Source of the DNA: Chelonoidis abingdonii | Taxonomy: Eukaryota > Chordata > Testudines > Testudinidae | Direction of reading: 5' to 3' | Length of the DNA: 64,000 bases | Assembly: GCF_003597395.2 (NCBI RefSeq) | Contig: NC_133772.1 | Location: 146,163,429-146,227,428, forward strand | Shown: positions 22,301-37,300 of the stretch, piece after piece | Layout of the letters: each line of letters begins with the position of its first letter | Numbering within the stretch: the stretch's first letter is position 1 | Notes under the pieces: generated by a model | Told to the model about the DNA's origin: nothing | Databases searched by the model: none | What the model saw: only the letters and a program-made list of their open reading frames with translations | Program-made: the position numbers and the translations under genes

Positions 22301-25300
22301 TGCCCAAGGCTCTGTCACACACAATGCAAAATGATAAGCGATAGTTGAAGTGCTGCTTTTACTTGCAAAACTAAACTACTGTCTCAGTAAATAGGTGATT
22401 ACAATCAACGAAGGAAAAAAATAATACCCAGACCAAACCACCATGAAAGAGCTGAAAGATTTTGGATCAATATAATGAAATGCACATTAACCATCTCTGC
22501 AACTGACAGGAAAATTCTAAATGGCATGTTCTTGACTTTTGTAATGTACATGTGTTTCTACTGCAGCGTAAAAACACCATGACACAATGGCACATGGTGT
22601 CCACACAAGGCAGGAAATCAGACGTTACATATGAAACAGGTTTAGGAGTATAGCGTGCGCCACAGGGAGATTGCCATGTTCAGACACATGCATTAGCAGG
22701 TGCCTACCAGAAGATGCTTTCAAAGTTTTTGTGGTCATTTTAAGATATGCCTCAGGATTTTCAGTGATTTCTACATCTGAAAGAGAATAACGTCATTTTC
22801 CTCACTGGACAAATATTCAATATTTACTGAATATTAAATAGAAACATCTGAAATATTGACTGACTGAAAGGAAAAACTTCATTACTATTTTCATCAGATA
22901 TTTTTAAAAAACAAAGAATTGGGGGGGCATTCAAAACTTTGTTTGGTTTAGACAAAACTATCCTTTTTGTCCAGACAATATGATGAAGAGTTAAATAACT
23001 CTCACATTTTTGTACCATTACAAATTAAAAGACCTCAGAACAAACAGGTGCCACTTTAGGGGTTCTGGAGGTGGCTATACTGAAACAAAAATGTCTGGGA
23101 TCATTGGCTCTTACCTGAGAGAGCACTGTAGTATGCTCCTTCTTCTTCATCCTCATGAGAGGAATTGCCCCCTACATCACCTGTGTGATCCCATTCAAGT
23201 GGGATGGAGTCAACACTGACAGGGGTCTCACAGCCTGACCTTTCGTGAGCTGGTGCAGGGGACACAAGATGGCAAAGGGACTGCTGAGACGAAGGCACCT
23301 CATTTATTGCCTTCTTATGCCAGGGATCATTTTGCATTTCTCTTGAGTCTTCTGCATCTGTCTCATTTTCAGATGTGTCTTTGTCATCTTCTATCCCCTA
23401 AAAATAATTGTTTTATATTGTGATGAATGAACACAGACCTAGGTCACTTAACAAGTGACACAGTAAGAGGTGGAGAAATACAGAAGATTATTTTTTGTGG
23501 CAGGCAGACATCAGCCTGTGATGGTCTGTCCCCACCGTATGTTCTTAAACCAATGGAAAGCCCAGAGAAGATCCTCACTTCTCTCCCCTTGCTTTTCTTT
23601 GACAGCCACAACTTCTACCTCAGCACAGTACTTAGCCCGCCTCCCCATATCACCACTGAGATGCCTCCCTTCTGCAAACAAGAATGGGTAGCCAGTTGCA
23701 GTGTGGCACCATCAGGTGGGCAGTGGGGAGCATTACTCTGCTAATTAAGTTCTTTTTAATAAATGGTATTTCTTTTTGAGCCAAAACACACTGAGCATTG
23801 GCTAATAGCTCGCAGTGACAAGTAAAGACTGACGTTAGTCCCCCAAGTGAAAGTAAAGAACAAACCAGGGTCACAAATAAATCTATTGTGATCATCCAAA
23901 AGAAAATATTGATGGAATGTTATGGAAGCTAATAAAGGGAATAAAAACTGGTACAAAAATCTGCATGGAACATTTTCAAGCCCTTTACCATTATTGACTA
24001 ATTAAGCCCCACAAGATCCCTGTGAGTGGTCTTGTCTCTTGGCAAATGGTCAGGGGTGCAGGCTCTGGAGTGCTCTTATCTCAAGCACTTCCCAGAAGCA
24101 GTGAGATGTCCCCTCCTCCAGCTCCTATGCGGAGACGCAGCCAGGCGTCTCTGCACGCTGCCCAGTCCACAGGCACCACCCCTGAAGCTCCCATTGGCTG
24201 TAGTTCCTGGCCAATGGGAGCTGTGGGGGTGGCACTTTGGGGGGCAGCATGCGGAGCCCCCTGGCTGCCCCTATGCATAGGAGCTGGAAGGGGGACATAC
24301 TGCTGCTTCTGGGAGCCGCGCAGAGCAAGGCAAGTCCCCGATCACACTCCCTGGCTGAAGCGGGGCAAACCCCAGAACCCGCTCCCCAGAGGGAGCTCGA
24401 GGACCAGATTAAAACATCTGGAGGGCTGAATATGGCCCCGGGCTGTAGTTTACCCACCCCTGCATTAAGACCATGCTGCTACTCAGCTACTGCTACACGA
24501 GTATTTCATTTTCATACCAACACTCTGCCAAAGCATCAAGACCATACTTATCCCTTACAGGATGCCTGGAAGTCAGTCTTTGGTGGAATCGAGAGACTCG
24601 CCCAAACACTTCCTGACAGTATCTATGCAGTTCCTCCAACTCATCTTCAATCAGAATAGCATCCAAAGGCTCACTCTTCTGAATCAGCTGCTCTCCAAAA
24701 ACTATTAGCTGATCGATCTTATTGGTGTTTAGGGTTATTTCCTGTTGGAAACCCTATATTGAACATACATAAGAAATGGTTACTTAAGCAATGTTTCTTT
24801 CTTGCCTGTGCTTGAGGCTGTCCTTCTGTTCTAGCATTGTAAGGTGAAAGGAATCTGAACACTGGCACAATCATCTATCTTCTTTTGGCAGATGGCTTTC
24901 TATCCACCATCTGTAAAGGTTTGGTTTTTGTTTTGCTAGTAAAAGTTGTGTGAGTGAATTTAATGTGTGAATTTAGGTGCTGACTGAAATCAGCACAAAG
25001 TGAAGTGCTCCATCCATACAACAGGAATAGCACAGGCAACAGCAATTCAAACTTGCCTACACTATCCAGTGTGAAAAGATAGGCTATTCCTCATGCCTAC
25101 GCAAAGTCTTCCAGTAAGCACCCCAGTACCAATGACTGTATTTGTGATGTAGGGACCGAGCCACTAAAACCTTTGCTATTGAAATAGATGGCAAAAACTT
25201 CTGGTCATCGTTAGCTTAAACAAGTGACCTATAGTAACTTGAACTATCAAGTCCCCCTTGCCACTAAGTCACCTTTTGAACTCTGCAGAGAATAAAACTG

Positions 25301-28300
25301 AATCTGTGCAGTGGAACAAGAATGTGTTATGGGGGAAAGGGCAGAAGAGTGCTGCAGAAAGGAATATCAACTTAATTATTCATGTAGCAAAGAATTAATA
25401 TCTTCCTGAAGGAATGTCACAAAAGCTAGTATACATGTGCATGATTGAAATTTTCAAAGAATACACCTCCCAAATATGCTACGTTATATTAAAAATCCTC
25501 ATGGGAGATGATAATAATATTACAGAACTGGACCTATCTTCAAGTTGGCTAACATTCTATATTTTGATTTTAGGTATATTGCTGTTTAGCGATTGCTGTT
25601 TATGTTTACCCAGATTTAAGCTATCTTTCATGTTTAATATAACTGTCATTGACACTATGTTGTAAGGGGGAATGGAAAGATACAATTGAAGACTCTGAAT
25701 ACTGAACTTACATTTTAGAGCAAGTATTTTTTATGTTGAATTGTACAACTATTTTTTTAAAGTTTACTGATCCTATAACAAATATGATCTGATGAACATA
25801 ATGTATGTTGTCATGAAATTAACCCATAGATAACTGGCAGGCATTGCCAAGAAACTACAGACTGACATTATCATCTTTGTTCTGAAAAACTGTTCTGAAT
25901 GATACATACGTTTAATTGCCGCATTTTGTCATCAAAGTTACTCTCTGAGAAGTGTTCCACATTTGTCAGCTGAAGGTCCATTTCTGTGAGCCACACAAGA
26001 ATGCTTTCCCTTGTTGCCTCAAACTCATCTCTCTGGTTGGTGAAATACTGAATAAGAAAAGGGCAGCTGTACTTTATTAGTTTAGTTACTGAATAAAGAT
26101 GGTCATGGGAGCATTTTAAAACTGGCATTTTCTTTCAGAATTGCTGTTCATTTTAAACAGATGTGTGTAAGACCTTGTCTACACACCAGAGATAGTCTAA
26201 GTTGGATATACTTAAAGCAGTACAATCCCCGCTAGCATGGAAACTGTTATCCTGATATAAAGGTATTTATGCCACACAGGAAGGGGAATGAGGTATATGA
26301 GTATAAAGCACCTTTATACCAGTATAACTACACCCACACTAGGGGGGGTGTCCTGGTATAACTATACTGGGAAGAAAAAAAAAAAAAAAAAGAAATCCAC
26401 ACCCCTAACCCACATAGTTCTACCACTACAAAAACCTGTTTAGACCAGGCCTTAGTTGTTTTTGCTGCTCTAACTTTAGCAGCTAGTTTAGATAAAGGAA
26501 AAAAGTCTTATCTCTAATTAAAATTAGATCATCAAAATTAGCAAAATGATTAATTAGCTGGAATGTGGAAATACTCTCAAGTGTAATTATCATGCCATTT
26601 GGTGTTAAAGCCATTTGTATAAATTTGTTCTACTTCCTGCTGTCTCCCACCCGGGTGGATATCAGAAGAGGAGCTTTCTTCATCACAGCCTGCTAAACAG
26701 CTCCCAAATAATAAATATACTGAAAAGAGATTAGGTAAGAGTACGAATGACACCTAACTGCAGGTTTGCTCCCTTTGCTTGGTTACAGTCAGGTCTGCTG
26801 ATTTGGGGGGATTTATTTTTCTTCCCATTGCTTGCTGGGAACTTGCTATATCATAAATTGGGCTGTGACTAGCTTTTCCAGGCCACAGCACAGGTATTTG
26901 AGCTCTGAAGTCAGTTTAACCAGCCCAGAGGGGATTACCTAAGTGTTACAATGAGCCCCTTGGTTTCCTGATACTCTTTTGCTGCTCCCCTCCACTGTGG
27001 CTCAAGTTGCAGGAAAAAGGAGGTCAGGCCGAAGAAAAGGGTGTGGTCAGTATGCCCCTTCACCATACCTTGCACATTTTCAACCCTTTGGGCCTGTCAC
27101 AAACCAGCATAAATTACAACAGCTTTGTACAACACTATACCAGGATCTAGGGAGAGAACTTTAAGCTTCTTTTGCATCCCAGCCCCACTCTGTGCAATTC
27201 AGTTGAACCTCAGGACGTTGCCCTCTAAATTCAGAAAGGCACAGACTTATATTCAGTCTTGGAACAGACAGGTGCAACTCCAATTAAGTTAGCAGAGATG
27301 CACCTACTTACTTCAGTGCTGAAATTATCTCAATATTAGGTGTGAGGGAGTTCAAAGCAAAAAGGGATGTGGTTAAGATACGGAGGTGTATTCTGTGTAA
27401 AATGCGCTTATGCTTTAGCCCATGAAAAGTCCTATTTATGATACAGCAGGCCCCCAGCAAGCCTATATTTTGTGCAGCAGCCCCCAGAGCCATGTTTAGC
27501 ATCAGGATTGCCACTCAGCACAGATCACCTGAGGACTGGTTCATAAGGCAAATGAAGAAGTCAAAGTAAAGTCTCTCAAACTCTGGCAGAAGTTAAGCAG
27601 AGTGCATCATGTATCATGAACATAGCCACAGAAGGGTGCTGGGTCAGAGGAGAGGCAGAACAGGAGCAGTACTACCGGGGGGAGGGGTGAAAGACGTGCT
27701 CTCCAAAACATTGGCTATTACTCTCCTACTTTTCACCTTCCAGCAGCACTGGTTAATGCCAATCTATTTGTTAAGGACAAATGCCACCAAATGGTCTCCC
27801 TATGAGGTGCCCTCATACACTGATTGGTAACTTACACACCTTGCTGCATTCACTGCTGGTTGCACTTTACTGAAACAAACAAAAGGAAGTCTTCTTTCAG
27901 ACAATGCACAGTCAACCTGTGGCACTCTTTGCCAGAGGATGTTGTGAAGGCCAAGACTAGGGTTCAAAAAAGAACTAGATAAATTCATGGAGGATAGGTC
28001 CATCAATGGCTATTAGCCAAGATGGGCAGGGATAGTGTCCCTAGTCTCTGTTTGTCAGAAGCTGGGAATGGGCGACAGGGGATGGATCACTTGATGATTA
28101 CCTGTTCTGTTCATTCCCTCTGGGGCACCTGGCATTGGTCATTGTCGGAAGACAGGATACTAGGCTAAATGGACCTTGGGTCTGACCCAGTATGGCCATT
28201 CTTATGTTCTTATGACTGCAGCATCCCAGTTTGAATTGACAGACTTTCTTGGTATAACTTTATCCACGTCTCCATATTTAGTTCTAGTTAAGAACAAAGG

Positions 28301-31300
28301 CCAGTTTCTTGTATCTGACTCCTGTGCCAAGCCCCTTCCCCCTGGTCCTGGTTGCAGGAGTGTCAGAGGTGGGGTAGGGTGTGCCAGGAGCACAGCTGTC
28401 CCTAGGGAACCACTGCCACCTTGGGTAGATTAGAACAGCCCCCAGCTGCCCTAACCCTGTGCTGGAGCAAGAACACATCCACCCTGAAAATCAGGGAGCT
28501 ATAACAGGCTGCCTGATGGCATCCCCTATCTTTGGTTGCACTAAGTGGAAATCCTGTGCAGCAGAGAACCTGGGGCAAATGTTCAACCTTAGCTTGAGCT
28601 GTCTTTGATTTTGCTGGTTTGTGTTCCAGCCTTATTGTTCCTTACATAAACTTTGGGGTTTGCACTTATAAATGCAAAATCTAACTGTGTAGATGATGAG
28701 CATTCTCATAATAACTTTGCACTTAGGTAGTGTTATTTCTATATGGGCCTCACAGTGCTTCACACTAACCCTCATAACACCCTGCAATTACCTTCAGTCG
28801 TCTTAGAATGGCAGCAACCCGTTTCTGGAGATTGTCCCAGCGCTGGTTGCCTTCATGTACCATCTGTTTCAGCTTGCTGGCTGAATCTGTACGATTCTCC
28901 CGGGCAAGCCGCCTATATTGTTTATTGATTAGCTCCAGCTGAGTGAGTCGCTCATGAATTTGTCGTTGAAATGCCTGTAATGCAAATTAGTAATCTTATT
29001 CCTTTGCACTTCATTGAAAGGATCGATAAAATACTGCAATCATGGAAGAGAAAAATCAGATCCTCAAAATCAATCATAACCCTGATGATGTTTTATCACC
29101 ACAACCTGCCCTCATATGTGTGTTTAGAGCTCCCGCTGAAGTCACAGGACGTGAGAGGACATAAGCAATTTGTCCTACTTACAGAATTTAGTCTATTACA
29201 GTTTCTTGTCCAATTGGAAATAAATGATCACATCCAAAATACATGTAATATATAATAGCTTGCAATCTCTTAGACTTTTATAAGCAAAACCAACAGCTGA
29301 GTTACATGATCAAATAAAATGTAGCTTTTAGTAATCTACTATTAAGGACTGTTTAGAGGATTATCAACTGCTTGGAGAAAATGTGTCTAAAAGCAGTTCA
29401 AACACTGGCCCCAGGAACTAATACAAGGGCACAGTCTATTTGTTAGAGCCAGAGCCAATGCTAGGCATAAGCAGAGTAAGCAATTGCTTAGAGCCCCAAG
29501 CTGCTCAAGGGAGCCCCTATTAATTATTAGCATGTGTTGGGCCCCCTCAAAATACTCCTGCTTAGGCCCCTCAATGGGCTAGTACCACTTCTGATTGGAG
29601 CAAATAAGTATCAGGAATGTTGGGTTCTGTTCCCAGCTCTGTCACTGCCTAATGCTGGGGAAGTTACTTAACCTCTCTGTTCCTCCGTTTGCCGATCTGA
29701 AAGATGGGTTTAAGCATATTCCCATCTCGGAAAGGAGCTGTAAAGTCTGTAAAGAGCTTTGAGACGCTCAGATGAAAGGTGCTTTATATGTGCAAGCATT
29801 AGTATTCTCAATAAGCAGACATGGTGTCTGTGAAACATCAATAGCTGAAATGAAAAGTGTTCACCTCAAACTTCTTCAGCTCCTCTTTGGCATTTATGTA
29901 TAAAACTTCGGAAGAGTTGGGATAAGCTGCTGTCCTTTCGGCCGATTTCAACCAGTCTTCAAAGCGAGAATAGTCATCCAAAAACTTCTGCCACAGACGC
30001 CAGGTTTCCTCAATTCTGAGTTGGGGAGTGAGAGGGAAGAAAGGCTCTGCTTTATCACAAGTTTGCCAATCATTTCTCAATAATTTTTGCTTTTCTCTTC
30101 AAAATTTGGTTCATGTAGAATGCAACAAAATTCCCTGAAATATTTCACAGTTACATACATGTCTTAGAAGTGTCAGAAAAGGACTCACTTCATTCGCCTC
30201 TCCATAGACATGGAACAAATGTTTCTCCACCGTCTGTCCAGACTTCTGGTAGTCTGCTGGATGGAGTCACATTCCGTCTCATTAGCACAAGCATCTGAAT
30301 CGCTCAGCAACTTTTCACAGATATTAAACACAGATTCTACCCCTTCACTGTGCTGCTCAATGTCGCGTTGCAGATCCTGTGATTAGGAAATAAAAAGAGT
30401 TTAATTAACAAGCAGTTAAACAAATACATTCCCTTGTAATAGACTGTAACAGACAGAGAAGGGTGATCGCCAGCTCAGTAAATGCAATTTTAGTTTTAAT
30501 GAAAGGACTTTCAGAATGTGTTGAACAAATGACAAACTGAAAGAAGAGATGAGAGAATTGTCATGAGAAAGTGCATTCTTCCCCATTTCATTTCTCAGTG
30601 AAAGTCCAGTATCTTCATTAATAATTTGGACAAGTATAATACACATTCAAAATCTAAACCACACTTTCTACATTGTAAAAATGTAAAGACAAATGTATTT
30701 GTTTTTACAATATCAGCATCTCCTTCTTGGTTTATTCCACTATAAACTATAGCGGTGAATATACAGGATAATTCATAACCTCAGTGAATGCAAAAGTACA
30801 ATTCATGTGACTCTGGTAATATCATAAACTGCAGAAGAGTGGCACACAGCAAAGAGTCACATCTGCAATTCTTCAGTTTCTCCCTCTGGGATCATCTACT
30901 CCATGGTATCATTTAAAAATGCAAAGCAAAGTTCTCTTGTCCAAGCTGGACTATGTATTGTATTTCTTCTCCAGAGTCTGTACTTCCATTGTATATGTGG
31001 CACTTACCCTATATGTGCAACTCCTATTGAAACCAATACAATAAATGCAGAATGTGCAATAGAAATCCAAAGTGCAGGGTCAGAGAAGAAAACGTCATCT
31101 GAAATGCTACTAAAAAGCCACGCCATACAACCCCAGGGACTTGGGAAATACCATTTAATATTAACCACGTTTACATTTTTATGACCTCTTTCTGGCTTCA
31201 CTACTGAAGATTCAATGCCTCTGCTGGAACTTTACTGCCACACAAGCAAACAATGTCAATGGGAAATCTCATTAAATGGTAATGCCAATTCCACCAGCAC

Positions 31301-34300
31301 TCCTGAACAAGAAATCCACGGCCGATTTTGTTCTTGATTTTACAGCCCAGGGAGAACCCACAGGAAAACAGAAGAACACAAGGACTTAAAGGAAGATGCT
31401 CTCAGGAATTAATAAAAGACGAGCAGTTTAACTTCAAAATGTTAGTGCAAAAGGACCAAAACTCCACTGGCTAATCTAAGCAAGAGTAGCTTGTGTACCT
31501 GAAAGCAGAACTAAGCCATAAATGACCAAAGTTAAAGTATATAGAGTATTTTACATAAAAATATATTCCTGAAGTTAATGAAAAGCTGCTGCTGTTGATA
31601 ATGATTTATGACATCATCCGTACTACTCACAGAGGTTTCTTTCTGAGGCTCCTAGAACCCCAACTAATGCCAGAGTTTTGTATGTATCTTGCTAAAATTC
31701 AAATCTGTCTAGTTTGTTATCTAACCACATAGAGAACAATGTCAAATGTGACTTGAACCTCTTGGGCCAGACTCTGCCGCCCTTATTCCTACTGCCTATG
31801 AGTTACTCCTTGAGAAGCACCACTGATTTCAGTGGGACTATTCACAGAGGGCTAGACTGTGACTTTAGGCAAGGGGGGTGATACGCAAGCTGGGCTATCC
31901 CAGTAGTAGCTTTGTGCTGAATCACCACTTTAAGTAACAATTCTACCCTGCTTCCTCCTTGCCACTGGGGGTGTAGTAATCGGTTGTTGCCCTATACCAG
32001 CAGTTTATTACTATCCTCCCATTCCCCCAGTGGCTCAGCTTCTGTGCGTGGAGGGTGGGGAAGTGGAGGCAAGGCTCTGTCCTGTCCCTAATCTCCCATT
32101 TCATGCAGAGAGGAAGCAGACAATTAGCTTTACTTACTCCTATCCACCTGGACCAAGAGCAAGGTAGAAGTATAAGGAGTGGTGGCGGGTGTCTTACTCC
32201 TCTGTGTGGGTATGCAGTGTGAAATCATCATCTAGCCCAGAGTAACATACTGCTCAGCACGAGTGTCAATATCTAACCAAGTTTTTCTAATTGACTGCAA
32301 TGTGTATTGTTACAGTCTTCCTGTTTGCAGACAGCTCAGCTGTTCTTTGGTTCTCTGCTACTTTTGCCTGGTAGTTAGGGAACTTCTGGAAAGCAAGAGC
32401 AGTAATCCTTATACAGATGCTAAAAGAAGATCCGGCACAGGATTTAAATAGGTTACTATGGATTCTAGGCTGTTCTCTCTACTCAAGAAGAGGCTTGTCT
32501 TTTGAATCTGTGGCCTATACATAGGGACAGATTCCACTCTCTGTTATACTGTTGTAAATCTATGACTGACTTGAGTGATGTTACTCTGGACTTACTTACT
32601 TTGGTGTAACCATGATCAGAATCTTGCCCACAGAGTACTAAAACTATTCTATTAATGCAAAAGTGCCTTGCTGATACTACCAAAGTATTGTTGTTATCCG
32701 TTATGTTTTGGTTCATATAATAACTTCAGTCAGAATCCTTGCTGCTGTCTAATGCTGGGGAAGTTATTTAACCTCTCTGTCCCTCTGTTTGCCAATCTCA
32801 AAGATCTGACAGACAGATTTGAATTTTAGCAAGATACATACAAAACTCTGGCATTTGTTGGTGTTCTAGGAGCCTCAGAAAGAAACCTCTGTGAGTAGTA
32901 CGGATGATGTCATAAATCATTATCAATAGCAGCAGCTTTTCATTAACTCCAAGGATATTTCTTTTTATGTAAAATACTCTATATACTTTAACTTTGGTCA
33001 TTTATGGCTTAGTTCTGCTTTCAGGTACACATGCTACTCTCACTTAGATCAGCCAGTGGGGTTTGTTTTGCCACCTTAATGAGAGTTAACATCATTTTAA
33101 TTAAGCAATGGCAAATCAAACAAACTAACACACACTAAATGATAAGGCAGAAAACATGCATACAGAACAAAAAACTCCTCACTTCACTGCTCAAAGTTTA
33201 TTAGACTTAATTATTTAACTGGACCTACAATGCTGGACTCCTCCTGCAATACTGAGACATCTTTAATTTGTATTTTAAATCTTAAACAGAATGCCTTATG
33301 TTGCAATCTTCAACCTGTAGATGAATGAAACGTTATAAAAGCATCTTTCCCTGCAAACAATTACCCAGAGTTTTAGAATTAACAGTTATTCAAGACAGCA
33401 TACATAGCACCTTTGTAAACATGGATGTCCAACAAAAAAGAATCCATTAAGACATATTCCTCACCATGAGGCTGTATCCATCAAAATATTTTTTGAAATA
33501 AAATCAAGGAAGATCTTTTCAAAACCCTATGTGAATGCAACAAGCAAAGCTTAGTGAAAGGCTTTCTGCTTTGAGTTCTTTAGAGTGAGCTCTACCTTGT
33601 CATATCCAGTGTGTTTAAAGGTTACAGCAGAAGGAGGCTAAGGGTCTCAGACTTCTTTGTTTAATATGAAATCCAAGCAACCAAACAGTAGCTTATTCTA
33701 CAGGACTCTGAGGAGTAAATAATGCATCTTTGCAGCTGAAGTCTGAATGGCCATAGTAAAAATAAATTAATTCGGACACAATTCTTTTGTGTCCCAAGTC
33801 TCTGTTTTCTGCTCCCAGGAGGAGCTATCTAGGGTGTCAGCTGGGCATAATTTATCACAGCCTATGGAAGCTAAAAGGTTTGAGTGAGGGGGAAAATAAT
33901 TACTTTTTATTTACAGAACCGTTACCATTGCAGATTAAACCATTAAACACTGGGATCCAAAGGCCACCCCTGCCCCTGCCTGCATGTGCAGCTCCTCCCA
34001 CTGAAGTCAATGGGAGCCATGCCCACTGCCTCTGCGAAGGGTGAGTCTGACCCTGACTGTAACTGCTCCTGAAGTGCTGTGCTGTGCTCTGTGGAAAGAA
34101 AGCTCAAATAATTCCGCAGGGAACGGAGCTCTCGTATCTGGATTAGTCACAGTCGTTTTTCTGAGACAAAGTGACAGACAGTGGGGTGGGGAGGAAGCGC
34201 TTAAGCAGCCATCCATGTTGTTTGCAGGCAGACCTGTAAGCCTCCACTTTCGGAAAGTTTAGCCCTAAAAGTTTTAGGGTAAACTATAAATGCCCCTATT

Positions 34301-37300
34301 ATGGTGATGGGCAGAGTTAAGTCATAGGACCTATTGTCCCCCAGTGGCAGGTATTTTTAATCTGTTTGTGCAGACACTTCAGCCTAGATTGTGCCTTTAG
34401 GCACAGCCGCAAGCAAGGGGTGATGATGCATAAATTGTACTGCTCCAGCAGTAGCCTCGGGAGGCGTTGGGACTCAGTGACACTCCTCTGAGCCACAGTC
34501 CCTTCCCTGCTTCTCCCATGCAAGAGTGGGTAAGTGCAGTAATGCCACACCTGCCCTGACTCCCAAAATCAACTCAGCTGTACTAGCTGCTTTAAGGCCC
34601 TGCTTGCTCCTGTGAGGAATTCCTTCCTATCTGCCTTGGGGGAAGCAAGCAGGTATGGGTCAGGGTACTCTGTGCAGAGAGGTTCACTCTATCCCTCGCT
34701 CCTGTGCGTGGGCATAGTCTAAGGGCTAGTTTCCATTGGCAATAGTAAAAGTGCTGCAGTGCTTTAACATGGCTTGTGTGGTCGCGGCAGTGCGCTGGGA
34801 GGGAGCTCTCCCAAGGCTCTAAAAAAACCCACCTCCACGAGGGGTGCAGCTCCCAGCACTGGTGCACTGTCTACGCTGGCACTGTACAGCGCTGAAACTT
34901 GCTGTGCTCAAGGGGGTGTTTTTTCACACCCCTGAGCGAGAAAGTTGCAGTGCTCTAAATTGCCAGGGTAGACAAGCCCTACGTCACTGTCTAGCCCTGA
35001 AGCATCTGCTGTCTTTAACCAAACAAAGCCTCCTCCAAAGGGGAAGTGGATAAGAGAACAAACAACAAGACAGAGGTGTAGTCACATTGCTTAATGCACT
35101 ACTGGAAGACAGGAAAGGATTTTATGAGTTTTTTTGTTTGTTTCTACAATATTTAAGTATCAAAAAGTAAGTGTTAAATCCCTATAAAGTGTCTCAAAAA
35201 CACTTTCTTACATGCAGCGTATTGAGACAGGCCGGTCTCAGGATATTAGAGAGACAAGGTGGGTGAGGTAATGTCTTTTACAGGACCAACTTCTGTTGAT
35301 GAGAGAGACAAGCTTTCAAGCCATAAAGGGCTCTTCTTCAGGTCTGAGAAAGGTACTCACAGAGTCACAGCAAAATGCAAGATGGAACAAATTGCTTAGC
35401 ATAAATAGTTAGTACATACTCTAAGAGACCATTAATAACTCTGCAGTCATAGGACAAAAAGAGGGGGTTAGAGTTATAGATTGTTGTAATAAGCCATAAA
35501 ACCAGTGTTTCTGTTCAATCCATGATTTTTAGTGTCTAGAAGAGTAATGAATTTAAACTCCCAGGCTGGTCTTTTGAAAGTATTGTCGTTTTCTTTTGAG
35601 GATGAGGACTGGTAGGTCAGATACAGAGTGATCATTTTGTGCAAAGTGTTCACCCACAGGTGACAGAGTGCTTTTGACTTTTTCTCAGTAAAATGATAAA
35701 AGACAAAAAAATCACCTGCACAACAATTTCAAAAGACAAGCCTGGGAGCTTAAATTCATTACATGCTAGACGCTAAAAATCAGGGACTGAATGGACACTG
35801 TTCAGACATGTCCCTTACAACATGTGCTATTCATGCTAAACAATTTGTTCCATGTTGCATTTTGCTGTAACACTGGGAATACCATTCCCAGACCTGAAGA
35901 AGAGCTCTGCGTGGCTCAAAAGCTTGTCTCTCTCTTAACAATAGAAGATCGTCTAATAGAAGATATTACCTCACCTACCTTGTCTCACTTTGGCAGGAAA
36001 CACAATGGCTCAAAATGTGAACAACAGAAAAGTCTGTCAAGGAAAGGAAAGGGGTGATCTTACACATAGGATTGATCACAATCAGCATCACTTTAAGCCC
36101 ATTTATTTCAGATGTTATGATTTCCTCACCTGCTGCTCAGCAAGTCTTTTCTGGATCTCTTGATCATCACAGATGTCATACACAACAGGCTTGGAAAGCT
36201 CGGCCTCAATGCGAGCCAACCAGGTGCGAAGGGTACTCATATTTTTGTCTAATGTCTGTGTGACAGCAAAGGTCCCTTCCAATTTCTTCAGTCTGGGGAT
36301 ATTGGAAAGAAAACAGGTTGTTATAAACACATTTAACATGGAAGCCGTATTAGCAGAGCCTCTGGAAATGAAGGAAGTATGATTTATGACTTGCCTTCTG
36401 CAGATTAAAGCCACATTTTAATTATAACCTACCCAAACTGGCACAAGCGGATGCCTCCACAGCTGCAGAAGGTTCTAAGTGAGTCATTTAAGGAGATGAT
36501 GTGAACAGGGAGTAGCCCTCCTAGGCTCATTTGAGAGCTAGTGGTTTCCTTGGTCATTTCCCTGAGGACATGCATACAGAAAACTTGCCCCAGTGCACGT
36601 TTTGTGTATTTGAGACAATCTAGACACCCCCATCTTCCCGGGGTGCAGTGTGACTCCACATTGCCCCCAAATGCAGGGCTGTGTATCCCAGGTAGGAGCT
36701 ACTCCTTAATCTTTGAGCTGCGTGCTCCACTGCTTGCATAAGTGAAGGCATTTACATCCATGCAAAATGGGTCTAAAACACTACTGGGTCAATTCGGATC
36801 TCTCCTCTCATTTACACTGGCAGTATTTTACAACTACTTGGTATAAGTATACATGAGGCAAGGCAGTGGAAAAATCATTATTTTCCCTAGTTTTCTAGGA
36901 TGGGCTCTTTCTCAAGCTACTCTCCCATGTGAATTACAGTTCAGTCTGGAAGGACGAGCACCCTGCCAGCACATTTTGATCCTGCTGGGAATATGTTAAG
37001 TGGGTTGTGCAGCCCCACTGAGGGAGATAGTTTGCTACACCAGCTCTATACCTGGGGGATAGGAGTTGTTCTCTAGAGAGAGAGATGGAAGATGCAGGGC
37101 ATGGGTTGAGCAGTCTGAAGAGAGGAATCTCAGGACAGCCATGCCTTGGGAAAAGGTTTGAACTGCATATATGTGTTGTTTAGTGTTAGTTTCTGTGTTA
37201 CTAAAACCAAACCCCAGGAAAAGGGGTGAGTTTGGACACTGCACTCTGTGTGGACTAAGCCTCTGCCTCTTCTGTTTTCAGCCGATCTGAGGGTTAGGGC

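Larger units (their letters stand above)
30377..36129. other. SYNE2 intron with inverted repeats and elements
   Basis: 5.75-kb intron. It contains the 255-bp inverted duplication, a MIR fragment at 32745-32809, a MITE-like element at 34728-34983 and the Penelope-like inverted pair. The rest appears unique. No additional exon is needed for phase. Confidence 0.7.

Noticed and set aside
29450..29590. Segment with gagcccc and ggcccc words, possibly a repeat
   Set aside because: Looks repeat-like but I could not assign ends or class.
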